Part shown: in pieces, positions 44,574 to 52,584 of the stretch | How positions within the stretch are numbered: position 1 is the stretch's first letter | Layout: the number at the start of each line of letters is the position of its first letter | Assembly: GCF_000427665.1 (NCBI RefSeq) | Contig: NZ_KE386572.1 | Span: 4,278,373 to 4,342,372 of the forward strand | DNA: 64,000 nucleotides | Reading direction: 5' to 3' | Origin: Geminicoccus roseus DSM 18922 | Lineage (GTDB): Bacteria; Pseudomonadota; Alphaproteobacteria; Geminicoccales; Geminicoccaceae | The notes under the pieces: generated by a model | Databases searched by the model: none | Seen by the model: only the letters and a program-made list of their open reading frames with translations | Told to the model about the DNA's origin: nothing | Program-made: the position numbers and the translations under genes

Positions 44574-45806
44574 ATGGCCGCGATGACCAGGATCCGGCGG
44601 CAGCGCCGCCCGGGCAGGCTCGCCGGCATGCTTCTGCCGCTGGCGCTCGCCGCCGCATTCCCCGCCATGGCCTGCCAGGGCAATTTCACCGCCACCAGCG
44701 CCGACAGCTGCTTTGCCATGCGCGGCTGCACCTGGAACAAGACCAGGGCGGCCTGCGAGGTCAGGGCGAACGTCAACGCCCTGGACGGCGACGAGCGGTT
44801 CTCGTTCCAGGGCGACCATTTCAGCAGCGCCGGCAACGAGGTGGAGCGCAACCGGGCCGGGATCCGCTCGCCCATGCCGGCCGATTTCGAGAGCCAGCGC
44901 CTGGGCCGGGTCTGTCCCGACCCAGTGATCGACGCCGTCCGCCATATCGACGAGGCTCCCGGCCCAGTCACCATGGGCTCGCCCAGCCAGTACTTCACCT
45001 GGCAGCGCGCCCACACGATCGAGCTGATGCTGCGGATGCGGGCAGGATGGCTGGCGCTGCGCGAGGAGGGGGCCTGCCGTAAGGCGCTGCGCCTGGGGAT
45101 GCTGCCCGAAGCCGCGCCCGCCGATTCGCGCCTGGACCTGCGGCTCACCCTGAGCAACCAGGCGCGCCACAACTGGAAGCTCGCCCGGCGCGGCAACCCG
45201 TTCAACGGCGTGATCGACTGCACCAACTGGCGGGTCCACCTGCTGCCGCACAACGCGCGGGCATCCGAATCGGCCGACCAGGTCCCGTGGACGCTGGACC
45301 AGCTCCGCAAGGCCCGCTGGTCGCAGGCCCGGCCGAAGCTGAAGCTGAGCGATCGCGAGCTGGTGGGCATGCGCAACAACGGCATCGATCACGGCCGGGT
45401 CGCCGCGCTGGTACGCGGCCACGACCGCCCGGCGGCGACCTTCGAGGCATGGTGCGTGGAGGAGCGCCAGGTAAAGGCGGACTTCCTGGGGTTCACGGTC
45501 TGGCCGTCCCAGAAGGACGGGAGCCCGACCTGGAAGCTGACCAGCCGCCAGCTGAACGGCCCGAACCTGGACCGGATGACCGTGATCGGCCTCACCGCCG
45601 ATGGCCGGCTCGGGCCCGGCGCCAATCTGGCGGATCCGCAGGGACGGCCGGTCTATGGCGGGGCCCTCCAGTTCCTGCCCGACCAGCGCGCCAAGGCGAT
45701 CGACCCGGACCTCAAGACCGTGATCGGGGGCCTGCCGCTGCCGCTCAGCGCCTCGCTGGTCCGGCTAGGCAACGACCGCCGGCAGATGCCGCCGCCCCGC
45801 AGGTAA
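44574..45806 (+). CDS. Secreted protein of unknown family, partner gene of the cytolysin-like protein
   Basis: A 410-residue protein starting three bases after the cytolysin stop, so almost certainly co-translated. The signal peptide (LLPLALAAAFPAMA) ends before CQGNF. The mature N-terminus is a small Cys-rich module (CQGNFTATSADSCFAMRGC ... CEV). The larger body has no motif I recognise; notable segments are TMGSPSQYFTWQRAHTIELM, LSNQARHNWKLARRGNPFNG, WRVHLLPHN and LVGMRNNGIDHG. The residue before the Cys does not fit a lipobox well. ATG 44583 is an alternative start. It could be a second toxin component, a chaperone/protector or a receptor-modifying factor; nothing in the sequence decides this. 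Confidence 0.75.
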   Translation: MAAMTRIRRQRRPGRLAGMLLPLALAAAFPAMACQGNFTATSADSCFAMRGCTWNKTRAACEVRANVNALDGDERFSFQGDHFSSAGNEVERNRAGIRSPMPADFESQRLGRVCPDPVIDAVRHIDEAPGPVTMGSPSQYFTWQRAHTIELMLRMRAGWLALREEGACRKALRLGMLPEAAPADSRLDLRLTLSNQARHNWKLARRGNPFNGVIDCTNWRVHLLPHNARASESADQVPWTLDQLRKARWSQARPKLKLSDRELVGMRNNGIDHGRVAALVRGHDRPAATFEAWCVEERQVKADFLGFTVWPSQKDGSPTWKLTSRQLNGPNLDRMTVIGLTADGRLGPGANLADPQGRPVYGGALQFLPDQRAKAIDPDLKTVIGGLPLPLSASLVRLGNDRRQMPPPRR

Positions 45807-45828
45807 GCTGGGGCCGGGCGCGGCCGGT

Positions 45829-47289
45829 TCAGGCCGTCCGCGCCGCCGGCCGCTGGGTGGGGATCAGCCAGCAGGTCAGGCAGGCCAGCACGGCGATCGC
45901 CAGGATCCCCCAGAAGCTCAGATGCAGGGACTGGTGGAGGACCGAGCGGATGCCCGGGTCGCTGGCGGCGTCGGCCAGGCCGGTGCGGCTCTCCAGGACG
46001 GCATGGACCCGCCCGACCGCATCGCCGGCGGCGAACCGGGCGATGCCGAGATTGAGGATGGCGCCCATCGCGGTGGCGCCCAGCGTGTTGCCGAGGCTGC
46101 GGGCGAACAGGTTCGAGGCGGTGGCGCTGCCGCGGGTCGCCCAGTCGACGCTCTCCTGGATCAGGATGATGCAGGTGATGCTCAGCAGGCCCATGCCGAA
46201 GCCCATCACGAACGAGCCCGCGCCCGCCAGCATGGGCGGGCTGCCCGGCGCCAGGAACAGGAGCACCGAGGCGCCGAGCGGGAACATCACCCCGCCAAAG
46301 CGCAGGGTGCGCCGGATGCCGAACGCCTTGTAGCAGCGGCTGGACACGGTGACGGCCAGCGGCCAGCCCAGGATCAGCATGGTCAGCGCGAAGCCGGCCT
46401 CCACCGGCGAGCGGCCGAGCACGCCCTGGACATAGAGCGGCAGCACGGTGGTCAGGCCGATCAGCGCCATGCCGGCCAGCACTGTGGCGGTGTTGCAGAT
46501 CGCGACCAGGGGCCGGCGCCAGAGCTCCAGCGAGATCATCGGCTCGGGTGCCCGGCGCTCCTGCCAGAGGAAGGCGATGCCGGTCGCCAGGAACAGGCCG
46601 CCAAAGCCCAGGATCGGCCCGGGCGAGGCGCCGGCCTCGGTCAGCATCACCAAGAGCGAGACGATCGCCACCGAGAACAGGCCGGCTCCCAGATAGTCGA
46701 TGCTGCGGGCGCGGCGCTCGACCCGCTCGTGCAGGAACAGGAGCAGGCCCGCGATAGCCAGGATTCCGAACGGGATGTTCAGCCAGAAGATCCAGGCCCA
46801 GTGCAGGCGGTCGACGATCAGGCCGCCGGCCAGCGGCCCCACCACCGCCGAGGACGCCCAGACGGCGGAAAGCATGCCCTGGATCTTGCCGCGCTCCTCC
46901 AGGGTGTAGAGGTCGCCAACGATGGTCATGGTGACCGGCTGGATGGCGCCGGCACCCAGGCCCTGCAGCAGCCGGAACAGGATCAGGGACGGCATCGACC
47001 AGGCGAAGCCGCACAGGAGCGAGGCTGCCAGGAACAGGCCGGCCCCGCCGATCAGCACCGGCCGGCGGCCGAACATGTCGGACAGCTTGCCGTAGATCAC
47101 GGTGGTGGTGGTCTGCGCCAGGAGGAAGGCGGAGAACACCCAGCTGTAATAGGAGAAGCCGCCGAGCTGGCCGACGATGTGCGGCATCGCGGTCGCGACG
47201 ATGGTAGCCTCGATCGCGACCATGAAGGTGGCGAGCGCGATCGAGGCCACGATCAGCGGCCGGCGCAGCGGTGGGTTGGGGGCGGACAT
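45829..47289 (-). CDS. MFS multidrug exporter, DHA2 (14-helix) family
   Basis: A 486-residue transporter with about fourteen membrane helices. Motif A is GKLSDMFGRRPVLI. The DHA2 motif near helix 1 is FMVAIEATIVATAMPHI, and helix 5 carries a motif C-like SSAVVGPLAGGLIVD. LLFRLLQGLGAGAIQP-type residues lie around 130. It exports drugs or metabolites by proton antiport; the substrate is unknown. The start at 47289 was chosen for GGGAAG seven bases upstream; the longer frame would read through the FNR-type box. It converges on the cytolysin partner gene, with 22 bases between stops. Confidence 0.92.
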   Translation of the reverse strand: MSAPNPPLRRPLIVASIALATFMVAIEATIVATAMPHIVGQLGGFSYYSWVFSAFLLAQTTTTVIYGKLSDMFGRRPVLIGGAGLFLAASLLCGFAWSMPSLILFRLLQGLGAGAIQPVTMTIVGDLYTLEERGKIQGMLSAVWASSAVVGPLAGGLIVDRLHWAWIFWLNIPFGILAIAGLLLFLHERVERRARSIDYLGAGLFSVAIVSLLVMLTEAGASPGPILGFGGLFLATGIAFLWQERRAPEPMISLELWRRPLVAICNTATVLAGMALIGLTTVLPLYVQGVLGRSPVEAGFALTMLILGWPLAVTVSSRCYKAFGIRRTLRFGGVMFPLGASVLLFLAPGSPPMLAGAGSFVMGFGMGLLSITCIILIQESVDWATRGSATASNLFARSLGNTLGATAMGAILNLGIARFAAGDAVGRVHAVLESRTGLADAASDPGIRSVLHQSLHLSFWGILAIAVLACLTCWLIPTQRPAARTA

Positions 47290-47386
47290 CGGGCTTCCCG
47301 TGGAACGTTCCGTGCCCGGGAGAGATCTGCCTGGACGGGACGCGGGACAAGGCCGGATCGCTCGGTCCGCAGCGTCCGGGTGGCAA

Positions 47387-47400
47387 TTGATCTGGATCAA
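47387..47400. promoter_or_regulatory. FNR/FixK-type binding site
   Basis: TTGATCTGGATCAA matches the FNR/Anr/FixK consensus TTGAT-N4-ATCAA exactly. It lies 71-92 bases upstream of the DUF2934 start candidates and about 100 bases upstream of the divergent MFS gene. For the plus-strand stress genes the position suits activation under low oxygen. No FNR-family gene is in the window. Confidence 0.75.
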
Positions 47401-47457
47401 GGCGGCAGGGCCTCCCCCTGGGCTAGACAGGATGCGTCGCGTTGAAGCAGCGATGCC

Positions 47458-47670
47458 ATGAACGGGCGGGACCGGCCGATGGACGAGGATCTCCTGCAAG
47501 AAATGCGGGATCACGCCTATCTTCTCTGGGAGCAGGAGGGGCGGCCCGGGGGCCGGGTCGACGAGTTCCGGCTGTCCGCCAGGCGTGAGGTCCGCGCCGC
47601 GGGCGACGGTCCGGCGCAGGCCCTGGGCGAGAAGGCCGAGCAGGACAACAGCACGGCCGGATCGGCCTGA
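47458..47670 (+). CDS. DUF2934 family small protein
   Basis: A 70-residue protein with the DUF2934 core EMRDHAYLLWEQEGRPGGRVDEF, the pattern of helix, Ala-Tyr-x-x-Trp and GRP-x-G. The tail is Ala/Gly/Gln-rich. The true start may be ATG 47479 (MDEDLLQEM), which follows GGGCGGGA. The function of the family is unknown; its members often sit among stress genes in alphaproteobacteria. It is the first gene after the FNR-type box and precedes the USP gene by 47 bases. Confidence 0.8.
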   Translation: MNGRDRPMDEDLLQEMRDHAYLLWEQEGRPGGRVDEFRLSARREVRAAGDGPAQALGEKAEQDNSTAGSA

Positions 47671-47717
47671 GCCTTTCGATCCGCACCGGCCGCCGCAGAA
47701 CGACAGAGGAGAAGGCC

Positions 47718-48554
47718 ATGCCCTATCGGACCATCCTGGCCGGGCTGATCTGCGAGGACAGCCCGGCGCCGGACGCCCTCGTCGCCTATGCGGTCGGGCT
47801 GGCGGCGCACCAGAACGCGCACCTGGCGTTCAACCTGGGCGTGCCGCGCATCCCGATGCCCAGCGCGTCGTTCATCCCGATGGTCCGCGAGGTCGTGGAC
47901 GAGGCCAATGGCCAGCGCTGGAAGGCCGCCGAGGACCTGGCCGCGTCCTGCCGCGACCGGGCGGCCCTGGCGGGTGTCGCCAGCAGCAGCAATGTCCATT
48001 TCGACAGCTATCACCTGGTCCGCGCAGAGACGGTGCGCCAGGCCCGCAGCACCGACCTGGTCGTGCTGCAGCGACGCGACGATACGATGTCCCTGGAGAA
48101 TGACCTGATCCAGGCGGTCCTGTTCGATTCCGGCCGGCCGCTCATCCTGGTGCCGCCCGGCTGGAACCGGCCGTTCGCCCTGGACCGGGTGATGGTCGCC
48201 TGGGACGGCGGCAGCAAGGCGGCGCGCGCGGTGGGCGACGCCGCCGCCCTGCTGGGCATGGCCGAACAGGTGGAGGTGGTGAGCGTCGCCGGCGATCCGG
48301 ACCGGTCCAAGCATGTCAGCGGCCTGCAGATCGCCCGCCACCTGGCGCGAAGCTGCCAGCAACTCTCCTCCACCGAACTGCCGGTGCAGAGCAACGATGT
48401 CGGCGCCACCCTGTGCGGCCATGCGACCGCGACCCGGGCGGACCTGCTGGTGATGGGCGGCTACGGGCATTCGCGCCTGCGCGAGATGGCGCTGGGCGGC
48501 GTCACCCACGACATGCTGGCGAAAGCGCCCCTGCCGGTGCTGCTGTCCTACTGA
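47718..48554 (+). CDS. Tandem universal stress protein (UspA family)
   Basis: A 278-residue protein with two USP domains. The first (about 1-140) starts YRTILAGLICEDSPAPDALVAYAVGLA and is degenerate. The second (about 155-278) has VMVAWDGGSKAARAV and the nucleotide-site segment VMGGYGHSRLREMALGGVTHDML, close to the G-x2-G-x9-G-S/T pattern. The ribosome-binding site is GAGGAGAAGG. Such tandem USPs are induced by hypoxia and other stress. The adjacent FNR-type box, DUF2934 gene, alcohol dehydrogenase and Hsp20 support that role. Confidence 0.9.
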   Translation: MPYRTILAGLICEDSPAPDALVAYAVGLAAHQNAHLAFNLGVPRIPMPSASFIPMVREVVDEANGQRWKAAEDLAASCRDRAALAGVASSSNVHFDSYHLVRAETVRQARSTDLVVLQRRDDTMSLENDLIQAVLFDSGRPLILVPPGWNRPFALDRVMVAWDGGSKAARAVGDAAALLGMAEQVEVVSVAGDPDRSKHVSGLQIARHLARSCQQLSSTELPVQSNDVGATLCGHATATRADLLVMGGYGHSRLREMALGGVTHDMLAKAPLPVLLSY

Positions 48555-48591
48555 CGCCAGGCACCCGGTTCCGGTAACCACGAAGGTCCCA

Positions 48592-48619
48592 GGGCGGCGG
48601 CCTGGCCAGGCCGCCGCCC
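48592..48619. terminator. 28-bp perfect palindrome after the USP gene
   Basis: GGGCGGCGGCCTGG is followed directly by its exact reverse complement, giving a possible 12-bp GC stem with a 4-base loop in RNA. It starts 38 bases after the USP stop and ends 22 bases before the K+ channel start. There is no T-run, so termination would be partial or factor-assisted; a processing or stability role is as likely. Confidence 0.45.
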
Positions 48620-48640
48620 GACCAGGCCGGAGCCGGATGG

Positions 48641-49102
48641 ATGATCGTCGCCATTCTCGTCACCATCCTGCTCGTGGTGACCACGACGCTGGTGCTCTAC
48701 GAGACGCTCCGCTTCACCTCCAATCATCTGACCGAACTGCCGCTGCCGCCCAGGGCCCGGATCCTGGGCGTGGTCCTGGCGGCCTTCGTCGGCCACACGA
48801 TCTCGGTGTGGATCTATGCCGTCGCCTACTGGCTGCTCGTGGTGCACTGGCCGATCGGATCGATCGCCGGGCTGCCGGTGCAGGACTTCCAGGACTGCCT
48901 GTATTTCTCGGTGGTCACCTACACGACGCTGGGATTCGGCGACCAGGTGCCGGTGTCCCATCTGCGCCTGATCGCCGGGGTGGAGGCGCTGAACGGGCTG
49001 GTGCTGATCGGCTGGTCGGTGTCGTTCACCTATCTGGTGATGGAGCGCTACTGGCCGATGCACGCGCCGCGCCTGGGGCGCCGGACGGGCAGGGACCAGT
49101 AA
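48641..49102 (+). CDS. Two-transmembrane potassium channel (Ion_trans_2 type)
   Basis: A 153-residue protein with an N-terminal helix, a second hydrophobic pair and a re-entrant pore loop. The selectivity filter is TYTTLGFGDQVP, a TxGFGD variant of the K+ channel signature. The pore helix FQDCLYFSVV lies before it and the inner helix GVEALNGLVLIGWSVSFTYLV after it. There is no cytoplasmic RCK or cyclic-nucleotide domain. It probably conducts K+ or other monovalent cations as part of stress adaptation. It follows the USP gene on the same strand. Confidence 0.85.
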   Translation: MIVAILVTILLVVTTTLVLYETLRFTSNHLTELPLPPRARILGVVLAAFVGHTISVWIYAVAYWLLVVHWPIGSIAGLPVQDFQDCLYFSVVTYTTLGFGDQVPVSHLRLIAGVEALNGLVLIGWSVSFTYLVMERYWPMHAPRLGRRTGRDQ

Positions 49103-49117
49103 GCAGGACCCGGCGGC

Positions 49118-50104
49118 TCACGGCACCAGGACCGCTGCGCCCTGGATCCGGCCGTGGCGCAGGTCGGCGATCGCCGCGTTGGCTTCCTCCAGGGGATAGA
49201 CGGTGGTCTGGGTGCGGATGTCCGCCTGGCGGGCGATCTCCAGGAACTCGACCGCATCGGCCCGGGTCAGGTTGGCAATCGAGACCAGCCGCCGCTCCTC
49301 CCACAGGAGCCGGTAGGGGAAGCTCGGGATGTCGGTCATGTGGATGCCGCCGCACACCACCGTGCCGCCCTTGCGCACCGCCGCCAAAGCGAGCGGCACC
49401 AGGTCGCCGACGGGCGCGAAGATCAGCGCCGCGTCCAGGCGCTCGGGCGGACGCTCGTCCGAGCCGGCGGCCCAGACGGCGCCGAGCTGGCGGGCGAAGA
49501 TCTGGGCGGCGGCATCGCCCGGGCGGGTGAAGGCGAACACCCGCCGGCCACGCCAGCGGCAGAGCTGCGTCAGGATGTGGGCGGCGGCGCCAAAGCCGTA
49601 GATCCCGATCGTGGTGGCCTCGGGGCCGGCCGCCTTCAGGGTGCGCCAGCCGATCAGCCCGGCGCAGAGCAGGGGGGCCGTCGCCACCGGATCGGCAAAG
49701 CCGCCAAGGCCGAAGCTGTAGGCGGCGTCGGCGACCACGTGCGAGGCGAACCCGCCATCGCGGGTGTAGCCGGTGAACGCTGGCCGGTCGCACAGGTTTT
49801 CCTGGCCCGAGCGACAGTAGGAGCAGCAGCCGCAGGTGTGGCCGAGCCAGGGCACGCCGACGCGCTCGCCGAGTGCCAGGTGGGTGACGCCGCTGCCCAG
49901 CATGTCGACGATCCCCACGATCTCGTGGCCGGGGATGACCGGCATCCTGCCCGGCGGCAGGTCGCCGTCGACCACGTGCAGGTCGGTGCGGCACACGGCG
50001 CAGGCCTCGACGCGCAGCCGGATCTCGCCTGTGCCTGGGATCGGGTCCGGACGCTCGACCAGCTGGAGCGGCGTGCCCGGTCGCTGAAGCTCCATCGCGC
50101 GCAT
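49118..50104 (-). CDS. Zinc-dependent alcohol dehydrogenase (MDR family)
   Basis: A 328-residue medium-chain dehydrogenase. The catalytic zinc site is in VEACAVCRTDLHVVDG and PVIPGHEIVG. The structural zinc lobe has four Cys (CGCCSYCRSGQENLC). The NAD(P) fold has IGIYGFGAAAHIL, in which GxGxxA replaces the classic GxGxxG. These enzymes interconvert alcohols and aldehydes, often in fermentative or low-oxygen metabolism. An FNR-type half-conserved box lies about 108 bases upstream of its start. It converges on the K+ channel gene, 15 bases apart. Confidence 0.9.
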   Translation of the reverse strand: MRAMELQRPGTPLQLVERPDPIPGTGEIRLRVEACAVCRTDLHVVDGDLPPGRMPVIPGHEIVGIVDMLGSGVTHLALGERVGVPWLGHTCGCCSYCRSGQENLCDRPAFTGYTRDGGFASHVVADAAYSFGLGGFADPVATAPLLCAGLIGWRTLKAAGPEATTIGIYGFGAAAHILTQLCRWRGRRVFAFTRPGDAAAQIFARQLGAVWAAGSDERPPERLDAALIFAPVGDLVPLALAAVRKGGTVVCGGIHMTDIPSFPYRLLWEERRLVSIANLTRADAVEFLEIARQADIRTQTTVYPLEEANAAIADLRHGRIQGAAVLVP

Positions 50105-50211
50105 CCAACCAGTTCCCCGTGCTGCGGCCTTCTGTCCCAGGCGGGACAGGCGGCATGCCCCGCGAGTCCCCCCGGACGGACCTTCTCTAGCGCGCCCGCG
50201 CCGCGCCTGCA

Positions 50212-50225
50212 GTGATCTGGATCAA
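50212..50225. promoter_or_regulatory. Imperfect FNR/FixK-type site
   Basis: GTGATCTGGATCAA differs from TTGAT-N4-ATCAA at one base. It lies in the divergent region between the alcohol dehydrogenase and phasin-like genes, nearer the former. The core is the same as the perfect box at 47387-47400. It probably serves the alcohol dehydrogenase promoter. Confidence 0.6.
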
Positions 50226-50262
50226 TCGGCCCAAGCGCCGGCAGCATTCTGCCTGGGCGGAC

Positions 50263-50276
50263 TTGATCTAGATCAA
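50263..50276. promoter_or_regulatory. Perfect FNR/FixK-type site
   Basis: TTGATCTAGATCAA is a perfect 14-bp palindrome matching TTGAT-N4-ATCAA. It lies 88 bases upstream of the phasin-like start and 38 bases from the imperfect box, so the two may each serve one of the divergent genes. With the box at 47387-47400 it implies a low-oxygen regulon. Confidence 0.78.
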
Positions 50277-50363
50277 GGAATCCATGCCGCCGATGAGGCA
50301 GTTTCGGCCCCGGCCGCCGGCTGCCGCCGGAGGTCCCAGGTTCATCGGACAGGGAGGATGGCG

Positions 50364-50669
50364 ATGAAGCCGGATGGAGACAGCAGGGCCCAGGACGGGC
50401 TTGCCGAGATGCAGTCGCAGATGGTCGGGTGGTGGTGCTCGATGATGGCCCTGCCGCTCTCGATGAGCGTGGAAGCGATGCGCTTCACCAGCCGGCGGCT
50501 GTCGGCCCAGGCGGACAGCCTGGCGAAGCTCGCCCAGTGCCGCACCTTCTCCGACGCGGCGACGGCCCAGTCGCGCTTCGCCGAGCGGATGGTCGCCGAT
50601 TATCGGGACGAGGCGCAGACCGTCGCCCGGGAAGTGCAGGAAGCCATGCCCTCCACCAGGGTGGCATGA
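50364..50669 (+). CDS. Small phasin-like protein
   Basis: A 101-residue, mostly helical protein (MQSQMVGWWCSMMALP, SAQADSLAKLAQCRTFSDAATAQSRFAERMVADYRDEAQTVARE). The second half resembles the phasin/polyhydroxyalkanoate granule-associated pattern of LxxCRTxxDxxxxQxRFxxxxxxDY. ATG 50364 was preferred over 50358 because AGGGAGG sits six bases before it. It may bind storage granules or act as a helical stress protein. It is downstream of a perfect FNR-type box, consistent with granule metabolism at low oxygen. Confidence 0.6.
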   Translation: MKPDGDSRAQDGLAEMQSQMVGWWCSMMALPLSMSVEAMRFTSRRLSAQADSLAKLAQCRTFSDAATAQSRFAERMVADYRDEAQTVAREVQEAMPSTRVA

Positions 50670-50731
50670 CGGATCGTCAGGCAGCGGCATGCCCCTACGC
50701 CGCTGCCTCGTTTCTTGAAAGGATCGAGGTC

Positions 50732-51280
50732 ATGAACTTGGCAGCGGAACCGGAACTCATTCCGGGGCTGTTCTGGGTGACCTTGCATCGGCCGGAGCCG
50801 CCGGGATCCTCCGCGGCCGGCGGGGTCACCGGCTACCACCTGCTGGCCCCGCTGGACAGCACCGGCCGGCTGGACCCGATCAGCCTGCGTCGCCACCGCC
50901 ATGGCTTTCCGGTGCTGCGCTACTCGGTCGGCGCGCCGGTCCTGGTCGGATGCCTGCGCCACCGGACCAGCGGTTCCGGCTGGACCGGCTGGAGCATCGA
51001 CCACGACCCGGGGGCGTCCTCGGACGGGGAGGGAAGCTGCCGCCTCGACGGTGAGATCCTCCGCGTGGGAAGGTCGGTCACCCTGATCGGCCAGCGTGGC
51101 CCCGGCGTCTACCTGGTCACCGACGTGTCCGACCCGATGCCGGGCTGTGTCCGCCGCGAACTGCTGCGCGCCAGCCACGCCGTGCCGATCCCGGCGGCCT
51201 CGCCGGCACCGGGCATCGTCGCCCGGCGGGAACGGCCGGTGCCGCACTTGGCCTTCCCGCCGGGACGATGGACCGGCTGA
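50732..51280 (+). CDS. Hypothetical protein of the stress island
   Basis: A 182-residue soluble protein (MNLAAEPELIPGLFWVTLHRP ...) rich in Gly, Pro and Arg with predicted beta strands (HGFPVLRYSVGAPVLVGC, LRVGRSVTLIGQRGPGVYLVTDVSDP). The start at 50732 follows AAGGATCGAGG. An upstream ATG at 50666 that overlaps the phasin-like stop is an alternative and would add 22 residues. No family recognised. It is co-directional with the phasin-like gene and converges on Hsp20, 9 bases apart. Confidence 0.6.
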   Translation: MNLAAEPELIPGLFWVTLHRPEPPGSSAAGGVTGYHLLAPLDSTGRLDPISLRRHRHGFPVLRYSVGAPVLVGCLRHRTSGSGWTGWSIDHDPGASSDGEGSCRLDGEILRVGRSVTLIGQRGPGVYLVTDVSDPMPGCVRRELLRASHAVPIPAASPAPGIVARRERPVPHLAFPPGRWTG

Positions 51281-51289
51281 CCTTGAGGA

Positions 51290-51844
51290 TCAGCCGCCCT
51301 TCACGTCGATCCGGCGCCGCCGGCTGGCAGCGTCGGATCGCTTGCGGACGGTGATGGTCAGCAGGCCGTTCTTCATGCTCGCGTCGATCTGCTCGGGATC
51401 GGCGTCCTCGGGGATCGGGAAGGAGCGCTGGAACGCGCCGTAGCGCCGCTCCGCCACGATGTAGTCGTGGTGCTCCTCGGTCGATTCCTGGCGGCGCTCG
51501 CCCTTGATGGTGAGGACGCCATTGGCCAGGGCGATGTCGACATCGGCCTCGGTCAGGCCGGGCAGCTCCGCGGTGATGCGGTAGTCCTTCTCCCGGTCCG
51601 CGACATCGACCACCGGCGCCTTGGCGTCGAACATCGACTGCAGGCGGCGCCAGGGATCGGCGTCCAGGCGGTGCCGGCGCAGCATCGCGAACGGCGCGGT
51701 CGTGAAGAAGTCGTCGAACAGGCGATCGACTTCCTGGCGCAGCCCGCTCAGCGCGGCGCCGCCCGCCGGCGCCCCCGTCTTGCCGGCTCCGGTGGACTTG
51801 TCGGGTTCCGTCGGTTCGCCCGGGCGTTCGTTCTCTTGGCTCAT
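51290..51844 (-). CDS. hsp20: Small heat-shock protein Hsp20
   Basis: A 184-residue alpha-crystallin-family chaperone. A flexible Gly/Ala/Pro-rich N-terminus is followed by LRQEVDRLFDDFF. The alpha-crystallin domain (about 75-170) has VVDVADREKDYRITAELPGLTEADVDIAL, VLTIKGERR and RYGAFQRSFPIPEDAD, ending with MKNGLLTITVRK. It holds unfolding proteins under stress. The ribosome-binding site GGGAGAG is in place. It belongs to the island with USP, K+ channel and alcohol dehydrogenase. Confidence 0.95.
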   Translation of the reverse strand: MSQENERPGEPTEPDKSTGAGKTGAPAGGAALSGLRQEVDRLFDDFFTTAPFAMLRRHRLDADPWRRLQSMFDAKAPVVDVADREKDYRITAELPGLTEADVDIALANGVLTIKGERRQESTEEHHDYIVAERRYGAFQRSFPIPEDADPEQIDASMKNGLLTITVRKRSDAASRRRRIDVKGG

Positions 51845-52113
51845 GATCCCGCTCTCCCAGCCATCCTGAAGGAGATGTCCGGCCGACAGGATAGCATAAC
51901 GGGGAGGTCATGCACGGGATCCGGGCGGGCCGGCCGCGGCGCCTCAGGCGGCGGCCGGCCCGGACCGATGCGCCGGTTGCGGCGCGAGCATAGCCCAGAA
52001 TCCATGACGGCGGTCTCGGCGACGAAGCGTCGTTGCGCCGCGCCGTCCGTCGGCAGGCCCCGCTCCAGGCACCAGTTCTGGAAGGTGGCAGGGTCGAGAT
52101 GAACCTTCGGCAC
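51841..52113 (-). CDS. Doubtful small protein upstream of Hsp20
   Basis: A GTG-initiated frame of 90 residues whose stop overlaps the Hsp20 start by four bases. The first 40 residues (KVHLDPATFQNWCLERGLP, AQRRFVAETAV) look like real protein. The rest is Pro/Arg-rich and resembles translated non-coding DNA, and there is no ribosome-binding site. The open frame continues upstream of the GTG without a start. It may be a fragment of a decayed gene. No family recognised. Confidence 0.25.
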   Translation of the reverse strand: MPKVHLDPATFQNWCLERGLPTDGAAQRRFVAETAVMDSGLCSRRNRRIGPGRPPPEAPRPARPDPVHDLPVMLSCRPDISFRMAGRAGS

Positions 52114-52236
52114 CAGCCCGCCGGCGGCCGCGGCTTCCCGGCACCGCGCGTCGGCCGCCTGGACTGGCGTGGTGCCGCAGGATGACCCATGACGGCCTCC
52201 TGGGCCTCATCGGCAACATCGTCGCGGCACGACCTG

Positions 52237-52584
52237 TCAGGGGCGCTGCTCGCCGGTCATCTCGACGACCTGGCCCTGCACCAGGGTGAAGGTCCGGGTT
52301 TCGAAGCCATTGCAGGTGTTGGCGAAGTTGTCGGTGGAGCGGCGCTGGTCCGACCAGAAGTAGCGTACCTGGACCACCAGGCGGTCCGGTGCGGAATCGA
52401 GGATCTCGGCCCGGGTCACGTCCATCTCCGGCAGGACGCAGCGGGCGCCTTTCTCCCAGGCATGGCCCCGGTAGTAGTCCTCGATGGCGGCGACCGCGCC
52501 CGGATGGTCCGGCAGCGGCTGCGTGGTGCTGCACCCGGCCAGGGCCAGGACGATCCCCAAGGGCAGAATGGCTTGCCTGCTCAT
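52237..52584 (-). CDS. Small putative lipoprotein
   Basis: A 115-residue protein with a lipobox signal peptide (ILPLGIVLALAGC, cleavage before Cys18). The mature part is a compact domain with two further Cys (ARCVLPEMD and ANTCNGFE) and beta-strand-like segments (DRLVVQVRYFWSDQRR, RTFTLVQGQVVEM). It should be anchored in the inner or outer membrane facing the periplasm. No family recognised. It stands between Hsp20 and the large hybrid kinase, with about 145 bases upstream. Confidence 0.75.
   Translation of the reverse strand: MSRQAILPLGIVLALAGCSTTQPLPDHPGAVAAIEDYYRGHAWEKGARCVLPEMDVTRAEILDSAPDRLVVQVRYFWSDQRRSTDNFANTCNGFETRTFTLVQGQVVEMTGEQRP

Noticed and set aside
44574..44690. Lipobox in the cytolysin partner protein
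   Set aside because: The residues before the first mature Cys are AMA preceded by FP, which does not fit the lipobox pattern. Ordinary signal peptidase cleavage is simpler.
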